From contig NC_056001.1 of NCBI RefSeq assembly GCF_018446385.1, positions 7,149,600 through 7,213,599 of the forward strand: a stretch of 64,000 nt of DNA, read 5' to 3'. The position numbers and the translations under genes were made by a program. The notes beneath the pieces were generated by a model that was given only the letters and a program-made list of their open reading frames with translations, searched no databases and was not told the DNA's origin. The stretch comes from Zingiber officinale. Lineage: Eukaryota > Streptophyta > Magnoliopsida > Zingiberales > Zingiberaceae. Below, piece after piece: positions 55,666 through 64,000 of the stretch. Position 1 is the stretch's first letter. Each line of letters begins with the position of its first letter.

Positions 55666-57430
55666 TTATTTTATTGTTGCTAACCAAGTCTTTTTTGGTC
55701 TTCCTCTTCCTCGTTTTATATGCATGTTTATCATAGTTTCACATCGCCTAACTGGAGCATTTATTGGTCGTCTAAGTACATGTCCGTACCATCTTAAACG
55801 TGTCTCTCTGAGTTTTTCCTCAATAGATGCAACTCCTACTTTCTCTCTAATGCTCTCATTTCTTATTTTGTCCATCCTCATATGTCCACACATCCACCTT
55901 AACATCCTCATCTCTGCAACTGTCATCTTCTGCTCATGTGCTCGAGTCATAGCCCAACATTCAGCTTCATATAACATAGCAAGTTTAACTGCGGTTTTAT
56001 AGAATCTACATTTAAGTTTAAGAGATACTTTACGGTCACATAAAACACTCGACGCTCCCCTCCATTTCACCCATCCTGCTTGTATTCTATGTAAGACGTC
56101 TCTCTCAATCCCTCTATTATTTTGTAAAAATGATCCTAAATATTTAAATCTCTCGGTTCCGGACAACTCGTCCTCTCCTATCTTAACAATTGTTTCATTA
56201 CTTCTAATATTGCTAAACTTAAACTCCATATATTTTATCTTTAATCTACTAAGCTTAAAACCTTTCCCTTCTAGTGTTTCCCTCCAAGATTCTAGCTTAG
56301 CATTTACTCCTTCACGTGTCTCATCTACCAAAATAATATCATCTGCAAACAACATGCACCACGGTACTGTGTCTTGAATGTGTGCAGTGAGTTCGTCCAT
56401 AATTAATGTAAAAAGATAGGGACTTAGAGCTGATCCTTGATGTAACCCTATCTTTATTGGAAATGCTTCAGTTACTCCGCCTGAAGTCTTTACTCTGGTC
56501 GTTACATCCTCATACATATCCTTAATTAGTTCAATATATGTTACGCTAACACCTCTCTTTTTTAAAATTCTCCATATAATTTCTCTTGGAACTCTATCAT
56601 ATGCCTTTTCTAAGTCAATGAATACCATGTGTAGATCTTGTCTTTGCTCTCGATATTTTTCAATTAATTGTCTAAGAAGATGTATAGCTTCTATTGTCGA
56701 CCTTCCAGGCATGAACCCAAATTGATTTTCTGTCACTATGGTCTCCTTCCTTAATCTTTTTTCTATTACTTTTTCCCAAAGTTTCATAGTATGACTCATT
56801 AGTTTAATACCCCTATAGTTTGCACAATTTTGTACGTCTCCCTTATTCTTATATAAGGGAACTAGAGTACTTATCCTCCATTGATCAGGCATTTTTTTCG
56901 TTTTCAATATCATGTTAAATAATTTTGTAAGCCATTCAATACCTTGTTTCCCTAAGCACTTCCATACCTCTATCGGAATATCATCTGGTCCAACGGCTTT
57001 TCCATTGTGCATCTCATTTAAAACTTGTTTTACTTCTGAAGTTTGAATTCTACGATAAAAATTAAAATTTCGATGCTCATTTGACCTAATTAAATTACCT
57101 AAGTTAAGTTGGTCTCCTAAACCTTCATTAAAAAGTTGATGAAAATACCTCTTCCACCGCTCTTTTATTTCTTCATCGTTTACTAATACCCTATTACATT
57201 CATCTTTAATACATTTTATTTGGCTAAGATCTCTTGTTTTTCTTTCTCTCGCTTTAGCTATTCTATAAATATCTTTTTCCCCTTCTTTTGTATCCAATTT
57301 TTGATATAACCGTTCAAAAGTTTCATTTTTTGCTTCACTCACTACTTTCTTAGCTTCTTTCTTGGCTATTGTATATTTTTTTAAATTTTCCTCGTTCTTA
57401 CAAATATATAATTCCTTATAAGCTATTCGT
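55666..57430 (-). pseudogene. RTE LINE ORF, reverse transcriptase part
   Basis: This is the continuation of the endonuclease frame. RT blocks are intact: NGKAVGPDDIPIEVWKCLG, QWRISTLVPLYKNKGD, CANYRGIKLMSHTMKLWEKV, ENQFGFMPGRSTIEAI, MVFIDLEKAYDRVPRE, and the catalytic FADDIILVDE. The C-terminus has the W-rich block MRMLRWMCGHMRMDKIRNE and ends near RGRGRPKKTWLATIK. The only defect visible is the frameshift joining it to the endonuclease part. Confidence 0.9.
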
Positions 57431-58697
57431 TTTTCCTCACTTTCTCTTGTACTTTCTCATTCCACCACCAAGATTCTTTACTTAGCGGTGCATGCCCCTT
57501 TGACTCACCGAGGACACTCTTAGCTACTATTTTCAACTTTGATACCATCTTATCCCATGTTGTATTAGAGTCATCGTATATTTCACCTAATGCTTGTACT
57601 TCTACCTTCTCTTTAAATATATGTTGCTTCCCATCCTTTAACTTCCACCACTTAATTCTAGGAATTGTATATATTTTCTTTCTATTGATACTATGTTTGA
57701 GGCGTATATCCAACACTACTATCCTATGTTGGGTAGTTAAGCTTTCTCCAGGGATGACTTTGCAATCTTTACAAATCTTTCTATCCTTCTTCCTAACCAT
57801 AAGAAAGTCAATTTGCGATTTATTATTCCCACTTTTGAATGTGACTAAGTGTTCTTCTCTTTTCTTAAAAAATGTATTAGCTAATATAAGGTCATATGCT
57901 ATCGCAAAATCTAATATAGTTTTTCCTTCCTCATTTCTCGTTCCAAACCCATAACTCCCATGTACTCTCTCATATTCCTCATTTTTCACTCCGACATGGC
58001 CATTTAGATCACCTCCTATTAAAATCCTTTCATTTGGTGGAATATTTTGTAATATTTCATCTAAGTCCTCCCAAAACCTTAATTTGGTAGCTTCATCTAA
58101 TCCTACTTGTGGTGCATATACGCTAATTATGTTCATAGTTTCTTTCACCACTATTATCTTAAGAGTTATAATTCTATCCCCTTTTCTAACTACTCCTACA
58201 ACTTCATCCTTTAACAAACTATCTACAATAATACCTACTCCATTTCTTGTTTTACTTTTTCCAGTGTACCATAACTTAAAACCCGAGTTCTCTATCATCT
58301 TTGCCTTCTCACCTGTCCATTTTGTCTCTTGTACACATAAAATATTAATTTTTCTCCTAATCATCATATCTACTACCTCCATTGATTTACCAGTGAGAGT
58401 TCCTATATTCCATGTTCCAAATCTTAGATTATTAGCTTTCCTATCATATTTGTTCTTATCTAACCTATGGTGTGAGAACTCTTGCCTATTTAACACTACA
58501 CCCAAGTTCTCATGGAGATGTAGCGGTCCTTGCTGAGACGTTACAGTCGGACCCTGTAACGCGAACTCTTGCATATTTATCACTACACCCGAGTTCTGGA
58601 GATGTAGCGGTCCTTGCCGAGACGTTACAGTCGGACTCTGCAACGCGTTCCTTCCGGGGAACAACCTAGCATTAGCACAATAGTTTAATGGATTCAT
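57423..58697 (-). pseudogene. RTE LINE ORF, endonuclease part
   Basis: From the ATG at 58697 the frame has an N-terminal region with an internal duplication (TVTSRQGPLHL and TVTSQQGPLHL, each followed by a GVV...QEF block). An apurinic-type endonuclease domain follows: FGTWNIGTLTGK, CVQETKW, ISVYAPQVG, GGDLNGHVG, SQIDFLMV and a final TQHRIVVLD. All expected catalytic blocks are present. The frame ends at 57423, next to a short A run, where one base appears to be missing; the same protein continues in another frame as the RT part. Confidence 0.88.
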
Positions 58698-58838
58698 TCA
58701 TGAAATTTTGCCATAGTTTGACGCTGGCTGGCAACCTAACGCAACCCTCCTCCTTTATCCGGGCTTGGGACCGGCCATGACTGGTCATCATGGGCGGAGT
58801 TCTTTATAATTCTTATGAGATATATAAATTGATTTTCC

Positions 58839-59200
58839 ACTATAACAAAAATACTAAAAGATAATAGTTCAAAATCGTTGTTTGTGACTTTAAAAAACTA
58901 TGAAAAATTGACGCATTGAGAAAGATAAAGCGCTCAAAGACGAAGGTTAAAAATCGTTATCATTTCCTAAAATGATAATAATTTTTCACCATTGTATTTC
59001 AAGTGAATAGACAACGATTTTTAACTATTATTTTTTAGCGCCCTATTTTTTTCAACGTGTCAATTTACCACGGATTTTTTTGTTGATAGACAACGATTTT
59101 TATCCGTTGTCATTGTATTAAAAAAAATAATAAACCATTGTTATTTTAACTGTTGTGTTTTTAACCGTTATCGTTTCTCAACACACAAGAGAATAATAAA
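58839..59200 (+). mobile_element. CACTA-like element terminus
   Basis: CACTATAACAAAAATACT at 58839 has the CACTA-type end. It is followed by repeated CAACGATTTTTA/AAAATCGTTGTC-like motifs in both orientations (58872-59170), as in subterminal regions of En/Spm elements. No opposite end was found before 60000, so this is either a truncated element or one whose other end has decayed. Confidence 0.55.
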
Positions 59201-59859
59201 CCATTTAAAATTTGAATGCCTTACTAGATTAATATGCACCATACAATAACATCAAAAAGAATTATAAAAAAATCTATGCGAGCCAAAGCAATATGAAGTA
59301 CAAGCAATATATACAACACTTGTAACAAAACAATAGACATCATTCCATCTTAAATGATCACCCTTAAAAACATATATATATAACACTTGTAGCAAAACAA
59401 CTACACACCTACACATGTGTTGAACGAACTAGTTGTAAAAAGAAGGCTCACTAAACCAAAAGAGTTATGAATAGCCAAAACACTTGTAGCTTAAAACACC
59501 TAATTACCAAAGAGTTATGAATACTTAAATTTCCTACTTATGCTTCAACCCATATACCACTAGGCTACTTAGCTTGCAAATGAATGCCACTTTTCCTACA
59601 TAAGAATGTAATTTTAAAAGAGAATATTACCTACTTTGAATTCTCTTGAAGGATAGTCGACAAAGATGGCTTAAACATCCGCTCTCAAAGAATTTCAATA
59701 AAGGTATTGGGACCTGAATATAACAGATTTATTAAAAAGTAATAAACACATCTATTGTTTTTTCTTGAGGAATAACATATGAGAAGGAACTTACAGCTAT
59801 GATGAGACAAATATCCAATTGTATATAAGAAATTGAAACTACACACCAGTGGTAGTAGA
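59201..59859. other. Spacer downstream of the syntaxin pseudogene
   Basis: AT-rich DNA. AACACTTGTAGC-like phrases recur (59310-59490). No gene is supported apart from the syntaxin exon that starts at its right edge. Confidence 0.4.
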
Positions 59860-60590
59860 TGATTATAACTATTATCATGCACTTTCTTGATTTCTTTGAG
59901 AGGCTTTTCGCAGTCTGCAAAGCATCTGTACAAAATTGCACATGTTTCATCGCGTTGGCTACTTGTAGAGTTGAGGTTTTTTTTTTTTTTTTTTTTTGTA
60001 ATACTCATCTTGTGATTATATATGATCCCGTCCGGAATTTGAGTCAGATGGAGGTTGGCTGCGCTATCGCTGGCGTTGACGGAAGGCGATGTAGACTTCC
60101 TACGAGTATAGTACTTCATGAGGGGGTTCCTTGGGCTGCTGACGAGGGGCGGTGTCCTGGATGACAAAGCATGAGTTCCCTGCGCACACGCAGACGAACA
60201 CTCTCCACGTTAGATACCAAGAACCAGGGAAAAGTCCCCAGAGCGGGCCCTCCAATGCTCAAGTTAGGTACTTTTTCCCCAGATGAAAAGTAAAAAATGC
60301 AGAAAGTATAAGATAGATGCGAAAAGGTGAGTGAGCGTACCTGTGCCAGGGAGAGGACACTCTTTTTTATATGACCATTTGTACTTAGGGCTTCTGGCAA
60401 GTATTAGGGAATGTCGGGTGTCAGACTCTGTCTGGCGGTGGGTGACACTTGGCATCCTCCTATAGGTCAAAGGAAGGTTTTGCTATCAGCTGGTCACAGA
60501 CCGTTAGAATATACTGTAACACATAGCAGATATTTTCTAACAGGTGGTTACGATTCTCTGACTCTGTTGTCGTTTTCGTTGATCGAGCAG

Positions 60591-60770
60591 GAACAAGAGA
60601 ACTCCTGACAGCCAGCGATCGCCAAGCCTGACCGGGAACAAGAGAACTCCTGACAGCCAGCGATCGCCAAGCCTGACCGGGAACAAGAGAACTCCTGACA
60701 GCCAACGATCGCCAAGCCTGACCGGGAACAAGAGAACTCCTGACAGCCAACGATCGCCCAGCCTGACCGG
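60591..60770. repeat. 45-bp tandem array, 4 units, in the solo LTR
   Basis: Units start GAACAAGAGAACTCCTGACA at 60591, 60636, 60681 and 60726. The open frame it creates on the minus strand (60460-60750) is a by-product of the repeat. Confidence 0.95.
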
Positions 60771-60904
60771 GGTGTATCTGAGTAGTCCGTCATATCTCGA
60801 CCAGGTGCATCAAATTGGTGTATATGGGTCTGCTATGAGAAAACCTGGCCAGTGGAGATGGTACCTTCTCCTTCTTCCTTATTCCTGGTGTTACTAATCT
60901 GACT

Positions 60905-61235
60905 TCTTGACCTGGGCATCTCGACCGATTCACCTGTCTGAATTCCCGACCTAGACTTCTCACCCGAATACCTTGTTTGAATTCTTGACCTAGTCATCTT
61001 GACCGAGCATCCATTCTAAATTCCTGACCTGGGTCACTCGCCCGAGTAACCCATCTGAATTCTCGACCTGGGCATCCTATCCGGGCGTCCATTTTGTACT
61101 CCTGACCTGGGCCCCTCGCCCGAGTAACCCATCTGAATTCCCGACCTGGGCATCCTATCCAGGCGTCCATTCTGAACTCCTGACCTGGGCCCCTCGCCCG
61201 AGTAACCCCTCTGAATTCTTGACTTGGACATCCTG
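60905..61235. repeat. 78-bp tandem array in the solo LTR
   Basis: Units contain GACCTGGGCATCCTATCC, CTCCTGACCTGGGCCCCTCG and CCCGAGTAACCCATCTGAAT. Two clear units are spaced 78 bases (61065 and 61143), with more diverged copies to the left. Confidence 0.85.
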
Positions 61236-61300
61236 ATGGAGAGTTAGCTGGGTAACGACCTTTAACATTACAGGCCCCTTGTGGGGCGATGCATCTTCTT

Positions 61301-61520
61301 AACCTCTGATTGTCACGTCCCCTTGACTTCTGACCACCACGTCCCTTGGACTTCTGACTGTCACGCCCCCTTGATTTACGACTGCCACGCTCCATTGACT
61401 TATGACTGTCACACCCCCTTGACTTCTGACTGTCACGCCCCCTTGACTTACGACTGCCACGTCCTCTTGACTTCTGACTGCCACACCCTCTTGACTTCTG
61501 ACTGTTACGCTCCCTTGATC
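61301..61520. repeat. 24-bp tandem array, about 9 units, in the solo LTR
   Basis: CTTCTGACTGTCACGCCCCC plus TTGA repeats every 24 bases (for example 61325 and 61349). The same TTGACTNNTGAC theme, in looser form, occurs near the start of the 13.25-kb element's LTRs. Confidence 0.93.
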
Positions 61521-62412
61521 AGATCCTACTATTATGCACCGTATCAATATAAATAGTGTCAAGATCAAGATCATATAAAATCTAATTCTATCCATGTCTT
61601 GAATAAATGAAGACAAACCTGAGACTCAACGTTATCTAGGATCTCTCCGTGTCTCCACTAATACAGCCATGTCCATAAACTCCTATGTGCCAAAAGAAAA
61701 CCGGAAAAAAAAAGAAGAAGAAATCTTCTGGGCAACTTATCTGAATTTTCTTTAATTTATTTGTTTATTCTGAAACAATTACCTGATGCAAGTCAAGGAG
61801 TTTTTTCTCTATCTCCTTCACAACATCATGCCTCTCTTGGATTTCCTTTATTGTGCCAATTACCTGGAGAACCAATTAATAATTATTCTGAACAACTAAA
61901 AAACTATCTGTAAGTTAATGTTCTTGTTCATAATTAGTACTCAAAAAAGAACTCAACATACTTGTCCTCTTCCCATTTCTTGAATTGCCTTCTGAAATAT
62001 TTGCTCACTATTTCCAGTTTCAATTAGGTGATCAATCACCTACACATGAATGAGCAGCTCAGTGTAAGTCTATATGACTATATTATCCAGCATGATTATT
62101 TTCCAATAGCATATAGTGATAATGCTTACCTCGTCAGTTGGTCGAGTTCCAGTTATTGCCAAATCTAGAAAAAAAAATTCAGAAATAGTAAATCTAAATA
62201 GTTTTGTCAGAAAAGAAGAAAGAATGAAACCTGTGAACACCCATCTCTCAAATGCCTCTCTATAGTCATTCTGGATAGTTTGCCTCAAAATCTGCTAGAA
62301 ATTACCTTGATCAAGCATACTGCACACTAGTAGCTGACCTCAAATTGTCTGAGGTATTAATACAAGTACCTGGAAGTCATGCATCATATCCTTCAATTTC
62401 TTCTTAAGTGCA

Positions 62413-63640
62413 CTGTAGTTGGACAACAATGGTTACAATGACAGAAAATTAGTCATGGAATTTTTAGCTAATTAATTGATGGATCTGATGAAGGTTTCAA
62501 CCACAAAACCATAAAACCATAAAACATATCAAACTAAAAAAAAAAGGGAACATGTTTCAACCATAAAACCATAAACCCAGCAGTCTAACTCAAGAATCCA
62601 AGCTGCGAATGCCATAAACAGCAGCAGCCAAAAAAACAAAATTCTAGCTTAGAGAACAAACAGCCTACCTATCAGTTTCAACTCAGTCATATCATTGCAG
62701 TCCGCGTTAGTTAAAAAACATACAACTTCACAATAGATTTTCATATTAGGCCAGCTATTATAAATCCCAACATTAGGTTCATCCTTTTTGCACACTTCCA
62801 TTGAAGTGAAAAGACTTACAATGCTACAGAATATCCATCTTAATAATTTGATCCAATCCAAGTTTTAACACAGCAACACATTTGTCTTAAAAAATCCAAC
62901 ATTAAAAACCAACGTCCCATGTGGCAAGTTAGATTCCACTCTAACCAAGATTTAAAACTCAACAACAAAATCACCTCAGCTCCATTTCAGTTTTACAAGT
63001 TTTCCACACTCCAACATTTCAGCACGTTGTTCAACCTCCAACTCTGAAATACAAAAGTTATAGCACACTAGCAGAATAAATAAAATCTGCATCAAAGGTT
63101 TCTATCAACACGCACCAATACGCCCTATATTCTCCGGCATTCAATAAAATATGGAAATCCAACTTTGAAGTATACTAGTTTCAACAGTTGGAAAGAGTTT
63201 CTGAAAAATCAAAACTTAGAAAACTTGCGGGCATAAATTAAAAGAATTAAGAAGAAACTACTAGTTACGAAAACATACCAATCAATATTCAGTAACCACA
63301 AAACAGCTTACCTGACATCAATATTTCTAAAAGAATCGAACCAATATTGATAGTATGCCCACTTGCCCATGCCAGAAACTCATGCTTCTCTTAACCTTCT
63401 CAAACAAACAGTCCCACAATGCAACTCAAGAAAATAATTAGAAATATATCTAAATATATTTTTGAACAATCTGAAGCATACCAATTGTAGCAGCCATTAT
63501 CTATGCACAAGAACAACTATGCAAACATTAGTCTTATGATCTTCCAAAAGGTTTGCATTTGTCACTTAAAATGGGGTTTTAGCTAATTAATTGATGTATT
63601 TGATGAACAACAAAGAAAAAGAAAAAAAAAAGAAATATAT
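62413..63640. other. Spacer or syntaxin intron without recognised exons
   Basis: AT-rich, with only short random frames. The phrase TTTTAGCTAATTAATTGATG occurs near 62464 and again near 63577, so part may be a diverged duplication. N-terminal syntaxin exons would be expected here or beyond the window and were not seen. Confidence 0.4.
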
Positions 63641-63651
63641 TGGTTTTTATA

Positions 63652-64000
63652 TGCGGTTGGAAAATTAGGAGATCCATAAATCAGTAAATGATCTTTGAAA
63701 ATTAGAAAATAATCTTTAAGATAATGATTGCATAAAATCAGGAAAGAATCTTGAAAAATGAAGAAATAATTAATTTTAGTAATTTCCATTTCTTATATTT
63801 CCTTTCTTTTATTTGTTCCTATTTCATCACTTTGTATCTTCTATTTTATTAATGTAATGTCTAGTTGAAAATGAATAATAAAAAATTTCTCTTCTTCTAG
63901 TTTTTTTCCTTCAATCTTCCCCGTTTTCTTCATGGTATCAGAACAAAACCCTAGATTCGATCTAGGGTTTATTTTTTTCCATGGCAAATCAACATCCATG
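63652..64000 (+). mobile_element. Start of a Copia element: 5' LTR, primer site, gag start
   Basis: TGGTATCAGA at 63933-63942 matches the initiator-Met primer site and follows CTTCA, a likely LTR end (63932). An AT-rich stretch with GGAAAATTAGGAGATCC near 63658 is consistent with a short LTR of about 280 bp, though the left end is uncertain. An ATG at 63981 opens a frame (MANQHP) that runs off the window and is the expected gag start. Confidence 0.75.

Larger units (their letters stand above)
55545..58802 (-). mobile_element. Full-length RTE-type LINE, 3.26 kb
   Basis: The endonuclease and reverse transcriptase order, the length and the TTG-repeat 3' end (plus strand ACAACAACAACAACAACAAC from 55545) fit the RTE clade. 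CTTTATAATTCTTAT is duplicated exactly at 55530-55544 and 58803-58817, a 15-bp target duplication, so neither end is truncated. Complete LINE copies are a minority because most are cut at the 5' end. Confidence 0.93.
60023..61546 (-). mobile_element. Solo LTR of the Gypsy-type group, 1524 bp
   Basis: In minus orientation it starts TGATACGGTGC and ends TCCGGACGGGATCA, matching the LTR ends at 6360-7251 and 30083-31552. The GACTTTTCCCTGG and ATCTAACGTGG region matches too. ATATA is duplicated exactly at 60018-60022 and 61547-61551. No internal sequence is attached, so LTR-LTR recombination removed the rest. It lies in the last intron of the syntaxin pseudogene, in the gene's own orientation. Confidence 0.88.
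59860..62412 (-). pseudogene. Syntaxin (SYP1-type Qa-SNARE) pseudogene, C-terminal half
   Basis: Plasma-membrane syntaxins drive vesicle fusion. Minus-strand exons, in gene order: 62412-62370 (ALKKKLKDMMHDFQ), 62291-62231 (QNDYREAFERWVFT), 62164-62130 (ITGTRPTDE), 62039-61962 (VIDHLIETGNSEQIFQKAIQ), 61863-61783 ([20 protein letters not shown]), 61682-61619 (EFMDMAVLVE then GEILDNVESQ), and about 59962-59860 (VANAMKHV, DALQTAKSLSKKSRKC and the start of a hydrophobic anchor). The 61619-61682 exon is 64 bases where 66 are needed, so the SNARE helix is frameshifted. The last exon's acceptor reads CTACAA where AG is needed. The exon at 62130-62164 would add about three residues before ITGTR. No N-terminal exons were recognised up to 64000. 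A solo LTR splits the last intron. Confidence 0.8.

Noticed and set aside
60460-60750. 96-codon minus-strand frame with repeated SSLVPGQAW motifs
   Set aside because: Produced by the 45-bp array (15 residues per unit) in the solo LTR.

Overview
The window looks like nuclear DNA of a flowering plant. It has spliced genes with plant-type targeting, GT-AG introns, a plant syntaxin, a NIMIN-like immune regulator, and dense Copia, Gypsy, hAT, Harbinger, RTE and Au-SINE-type elements. The species cannot be named from the sequence. A repeat-rich angiosperm, possibly a monocot, is only a guess.

Layout: 1-3586 is the 3' part of a Ty1/Copia element with a broken pol. About 3600-7251 is the 3' part of a Gypsy-type element (antisense ORF remnant, 71-bp tandem array, 3' LTR). 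9497-10860 is a decayed PIF/Harbinger transposase, and 12083-12294 is a Tourist-like MITE. 13219-22510 is a nine-exon gene for plastid anthranilate phosphoribosyltransferase. Its intron 4 carries a complete but dead Copia element (14177-19695) and its intron 5 carries an Au-like SINE. 23810-24575 is a small three-exon plant gene of unknown function with a probable GC-AG intron. 25963-27360 is a non-coding Harbinger-like element.

30083-43336 is the most unusual object: a 13.25-kb LTR element with a perfect 5-bp target duplication, a gag and no pol. Its interior carries a spliced three-exon gene on the opposite strand (PF04195-like N-terminus, coiled-coil tail), a second antisense coiled-coil ORF, and a 3-kb array of 132-bp dimeric repeats. 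The fragment at 3600-7251 and a solo LTR at 60023-61546 belong to the same broad group, so three divergent members lie in one window.

The right part has an intact NIMIN-like gene (44967-45329, minus), a complete hAT element (46981-49917) inside an older LTR, several Copia LTR/gag remnants, a hAT MITE (53094-53610), a full-length RTE LINE (55545-58802, minus) and a CACTA-like terminus. Then comes the C-terminal half of a syntaxin (SYP1-type Qa-SNARE) pseudogene on the minus strand, interrupted by the solo LTR. The window ends in the 5' LTR, primer site and gag start of another Copia element.

Only three host loci appear intact: PAT1, the 23.8-kb gene and the NIMIN-like gene. The rest is layered transposon sequence whose insertion boundaries can often be read to the base from target-site duplications. 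No tRNA, rRNA or CRISPR locus was seen.
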